From positions 2,480,001 through 2,544,000 of the forward strand of contig NZ_QCXS01000002.1 of assembly GCF_003260015.1 (NCBI RefSeq): DNA of 64,000 nucleotides. Reading direction: 5' to 3'. How positions within the stretch are numbered: the first letter of the stretch is position 1; the number at the start of each line of letters is the position of its first letter. Made by a program: the position numbers and the translations under genes. The notes beneath the pieces were generated by a model. That model searched no databases and was not told the DNA's origin. It saw only the letters and a program-made list of their open reading frames with translations. Below are positions 62,772-64,000 of the stretch, in pieces. The stretch is from Nakamurella deserti (GTDB lineage Bacteria; Actinomycetota; Actinomycetes; Mycobacteriales; Nakamurellaceae).

Positions 62772-63500
62772 GTGACGTTCTCCCGGACCTCTCCCGACCA
62801 CGCGCACCTCATCGGGATGCACGCGGCGGAGGGTCGCACCGCCGAGCCGTCCGCGCTGTGCCTGGTCCTGCACGGTGGCCGGTCGGTGAGTGAGGCCGAG
62901 GTGCTGGCCGGTCACATCGCGGTCCTGCGGATGCGTCCCGTCGCCCGGGTGCTGGCCCGGGCGCTGCCGTCGGTGGCGGTGTACCGCCTGCAGCTGTCCA
63001 TCCGCGGTTGGAACGGCTCCGGCGCCGCCCCGGTCCGTGACGCCCGGTGGGCCGTCCGCACCCTCCGGGCGCTGCATCCGGACGTCCCGATCGTGCTGGT
63101 CGGGCACTCGATGGGCGGCCGCACGGTGCTGCGTGTCGCCGACGAGCCGGCGGTCGTCGGGGTCGTGGGACTGGCCCCGTGGCTGCCCGCCGACGAGCCG
63201 ATCGCCCACCTGGGCGCTGTCGCCGTCCGGCTGGTGCACGGTGACCGGGACCGGATCGTCCCCGAGCCGAGCACCCGCGCCGTGGTGGCCCGGCTGCTCA
63301 CCGCCGGCGTCGACGTCCGCCGCTCGGTGCTGCCCGGGACCGGTCACGGCATGGTCCGCGGATGGCGACGCTGGAACGCCGAGGTGGTCGCCGCGGTCAC
63401 CGCCCTGCTCGGCGCCGCGCGCCGCACCGGCCCGGGCTCGCCGGTCGACCCGGCGGCGGGGAACCCCGGGGACCGGGTCCGCAGCGAGCCCGAGCACTGA
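62772..63500 (+). CDS. Alpha/beta hydrolase
   Basis: A 242-residue cytosolic hydrolase. CLVLHGGRSVSEAE forms the oxyanion-hole strand, IVLVGHSMGGRTVLRVA the nucleophile elbow (Ser near 115), RLVHGDRDRIVPEP the Asp strand, and PGTGHGMVRGW the catalytic His. A short helical lid lies between. The start codon is a GTG. It is similar to uncharacterised actinobacterial hydrolases; the substrate is unknown. The C-terminal 25 residues are Pro/Gly-rich. Confidence 0.88.
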   Translation: MTFSRTSPDHAHLIGMHAAEGRTAEPSALCLVLHGGRSVSEAEVLAGHIAVLRMRPVARVLARALPSVAVYRLQLSIRGWNGSGAAPVRDARWAVRTLRALHPDVPIVLVGHSMGGRTVLRVADEPAVVGVVGLAPWLPADEPIAHLGAVAVRLVHGDRDRIVPEPSTRAVVARLLTAGVDVRRSVLPGTGHGMVRGWRRWNAEVVAAVTALLGAARRTGPGSPVDPAAGNPGDRVRSEPEH

Positions 63501-63540
63501 GCCGCCGCCGGCCCGGACCCGTCCCGCTCTTCCGGACCGG

Positions 63541-64000
63541 TCAGGCGGCCGCGGGTCGCCGCGGCGCTCCGACCGCGGCGACCGTCGCGGCCAGCGCCGC
63601 GAGTGCCGCGACGAGCACTGCCGCGCCCCACCAGCCGGTCCGCACGTACACGGCCGCGCCGAGATAGCCGATGAGGCTGGACCCCGCGTAGTAGCCCAGC
63701 GAGTAGAGCGCGGTCGCCTGGGAGCGGGCCTGCGGGATGCGCTCACCGGCCCAGCTGGCGGCCAGCGCGTGCGCGACGAAGAAGCCGAACGTGACCAGCA
63801 CCAGCCCCACGACAATGAGCCAGAGCGGGCCGGCGAGCGTGACCAGCGCCCCGACGCTCATTCCGGACCCAGCGGTGATCAGGACGGTGTGGCGGCCCCA
63901 GCGCCCGACCAGCCGTCCCACCGCCGACGACCCGACGGTGCCGACCAGGTACGCCACGAACAGCAGGCTGACCACGGTCGGCGACAGCAGGTAGGGCGGC
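63541..64000 (-). CDS. MFS transporter (YnfM-like), 5' end outside window
   Basis: The minus-strand frame is open to the window edge; the last 152 codons are present, from PPYLLSPTVVSLLFVAYLVG to GAPRRPAAA. It shows VGRLVGRWGRHTVLITAG (MFS motif A of the second half), then helices WLIVVGLVLVTFGFFVAHAL, ATALYSLGYYAGSSLIGYLG and WWGAAVLVAALAALAATVAA. The arrangement matches the C-terminal half of the 12-helix YnfM/AraJ-type exporters. The start lies beyond 64000. Confidence 0.85.
   Translation of the reverse strand, partial: PPYLLSPTVVSLLFVAYLVGTVGSSAVGRLVGRWGRHTVLITAGSGMSVGALVTLAGPLWLIVVGLVLVTFGFFVAHALAASWAGERIPQARSQATALYSLGYYAGSSLIGYLGAAVYVRTGWWGAAVLVAALAALAATVAAVGAPRRPAAA

Overview
The window is chromosomal DNA of a very GC-rich actinobacterium. 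Gene content points there directly: mycothiol synthase (mshD) beside glnR, DUF3073, LmeA-like DUF2993, a sulfurtransferase/DUF1416/FABP-like trio, several GAF-ANTAR proteins, many GTG starts and GTGA/ATGA overlaps. The order of parts of the window (glnR-mshD, LmeA-like, Cys-rich leader, CysA-like sulfurtransferase, SseC-like DUF1416, FABP-like, class IV aminotransferase, YgfZ-like, DUF3073, purM, purF, sterol-carrier-like) resembles the M. tuberculosis Rv0807-Rv0819 neighbourhood, with insertions. A non-mycobacterial member such as a Nakamurella/Frankineae-type organism is my guess; the genus cannot be fixed by reading alone. No rRNA, tRNA, CRISPR array, insertion sequence or prophage was seen.

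Layout. 1-2.9 kb: an MFS drug exporter divergent from its TetR regulator across three stacked operators, a frameshifted DUF2255 relic ending in an expanded hexanucleotide repeat, and an ArsR-SRPBCC pair. 3.3-7.9 kb: a Tat-exported PhoX phosphatase, a small helical protein, and an MBL-hydrolase/HAD-phosphatase pair. 7.9-12.2 kb: a stress-type operon (PRC/DUF2382, LEA-like, holin-like membrane protein, DUF3618) behind a SigB-like promoter, followed by a BrkB-type membrane protein. 12.3-16.9 kb: five consecutive GAF proteins, four with ANTAR RNA-binding ends. 17.3-20.4 kb: PPK2, a striking 8-bp/48-bp/60-bp tandem repeat field, and an OlsA/OlsB-like acyltransferase pair. 20.5-28.4 kb: acetoacetyl-CoA synthetase, mshD-glnR with a GlnR-box candidate, hydrolase-LmeA, and the sulfur cluster preceded by a Cys-Cys leader peptide. 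28.4-35.7 kb: a cell-envelope locus (PGRP amidase, SpoIID protein, FG-GAP propeller protein); the last two share an unusual C-terminal Trp/Gly/Pro repeat module.

35.7-45.4 kb: phosphoglucomutase, class IV aminotransferase, SDR/XRE divergent pair, pantothenate kinase, YgfZ, threonine dehydratase-like enzyme, a short BKACE-like protein with a duplicated 3' end, asparaginase, and DUF3073. 45.5-52.1 kb: a decayed serine-hydrolase pseudogene, META-like membrane protein, CsbD and a 63-residue stress-like protein with a second SigB-like promoter, then purM-purF and a membrane-protein/sterol-carrier pair. 52.3-64 kb: a lipoprotein serine hydrolase, a 1088-residue secreted subtilase with a 54-bp tandem repeat behind its terminator, lipoproteins, acetolactate decarboxylase, a NarL-type two-component system overlapping a HIT protein, an alpha/beta hydrolase and a second, partial MFS exporter.

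Themes: several likely regulatory circuits can be read directly (three operator sets, GlnR box, Cys attenuation leader, two SigB-like promoters, PHO-box candidate). Three tandem-repeat fields lie at gene ends (1.6, 18.3-18.6 and 57.5-57.7 kb). The best candidates for something undescribed are the C-terminal module shared by the SpoIID and propeller proteins, the GAF-ANTAR array with a coupled 15-codon leader ORF, and the hierarchical repeat upstream of PPK2.
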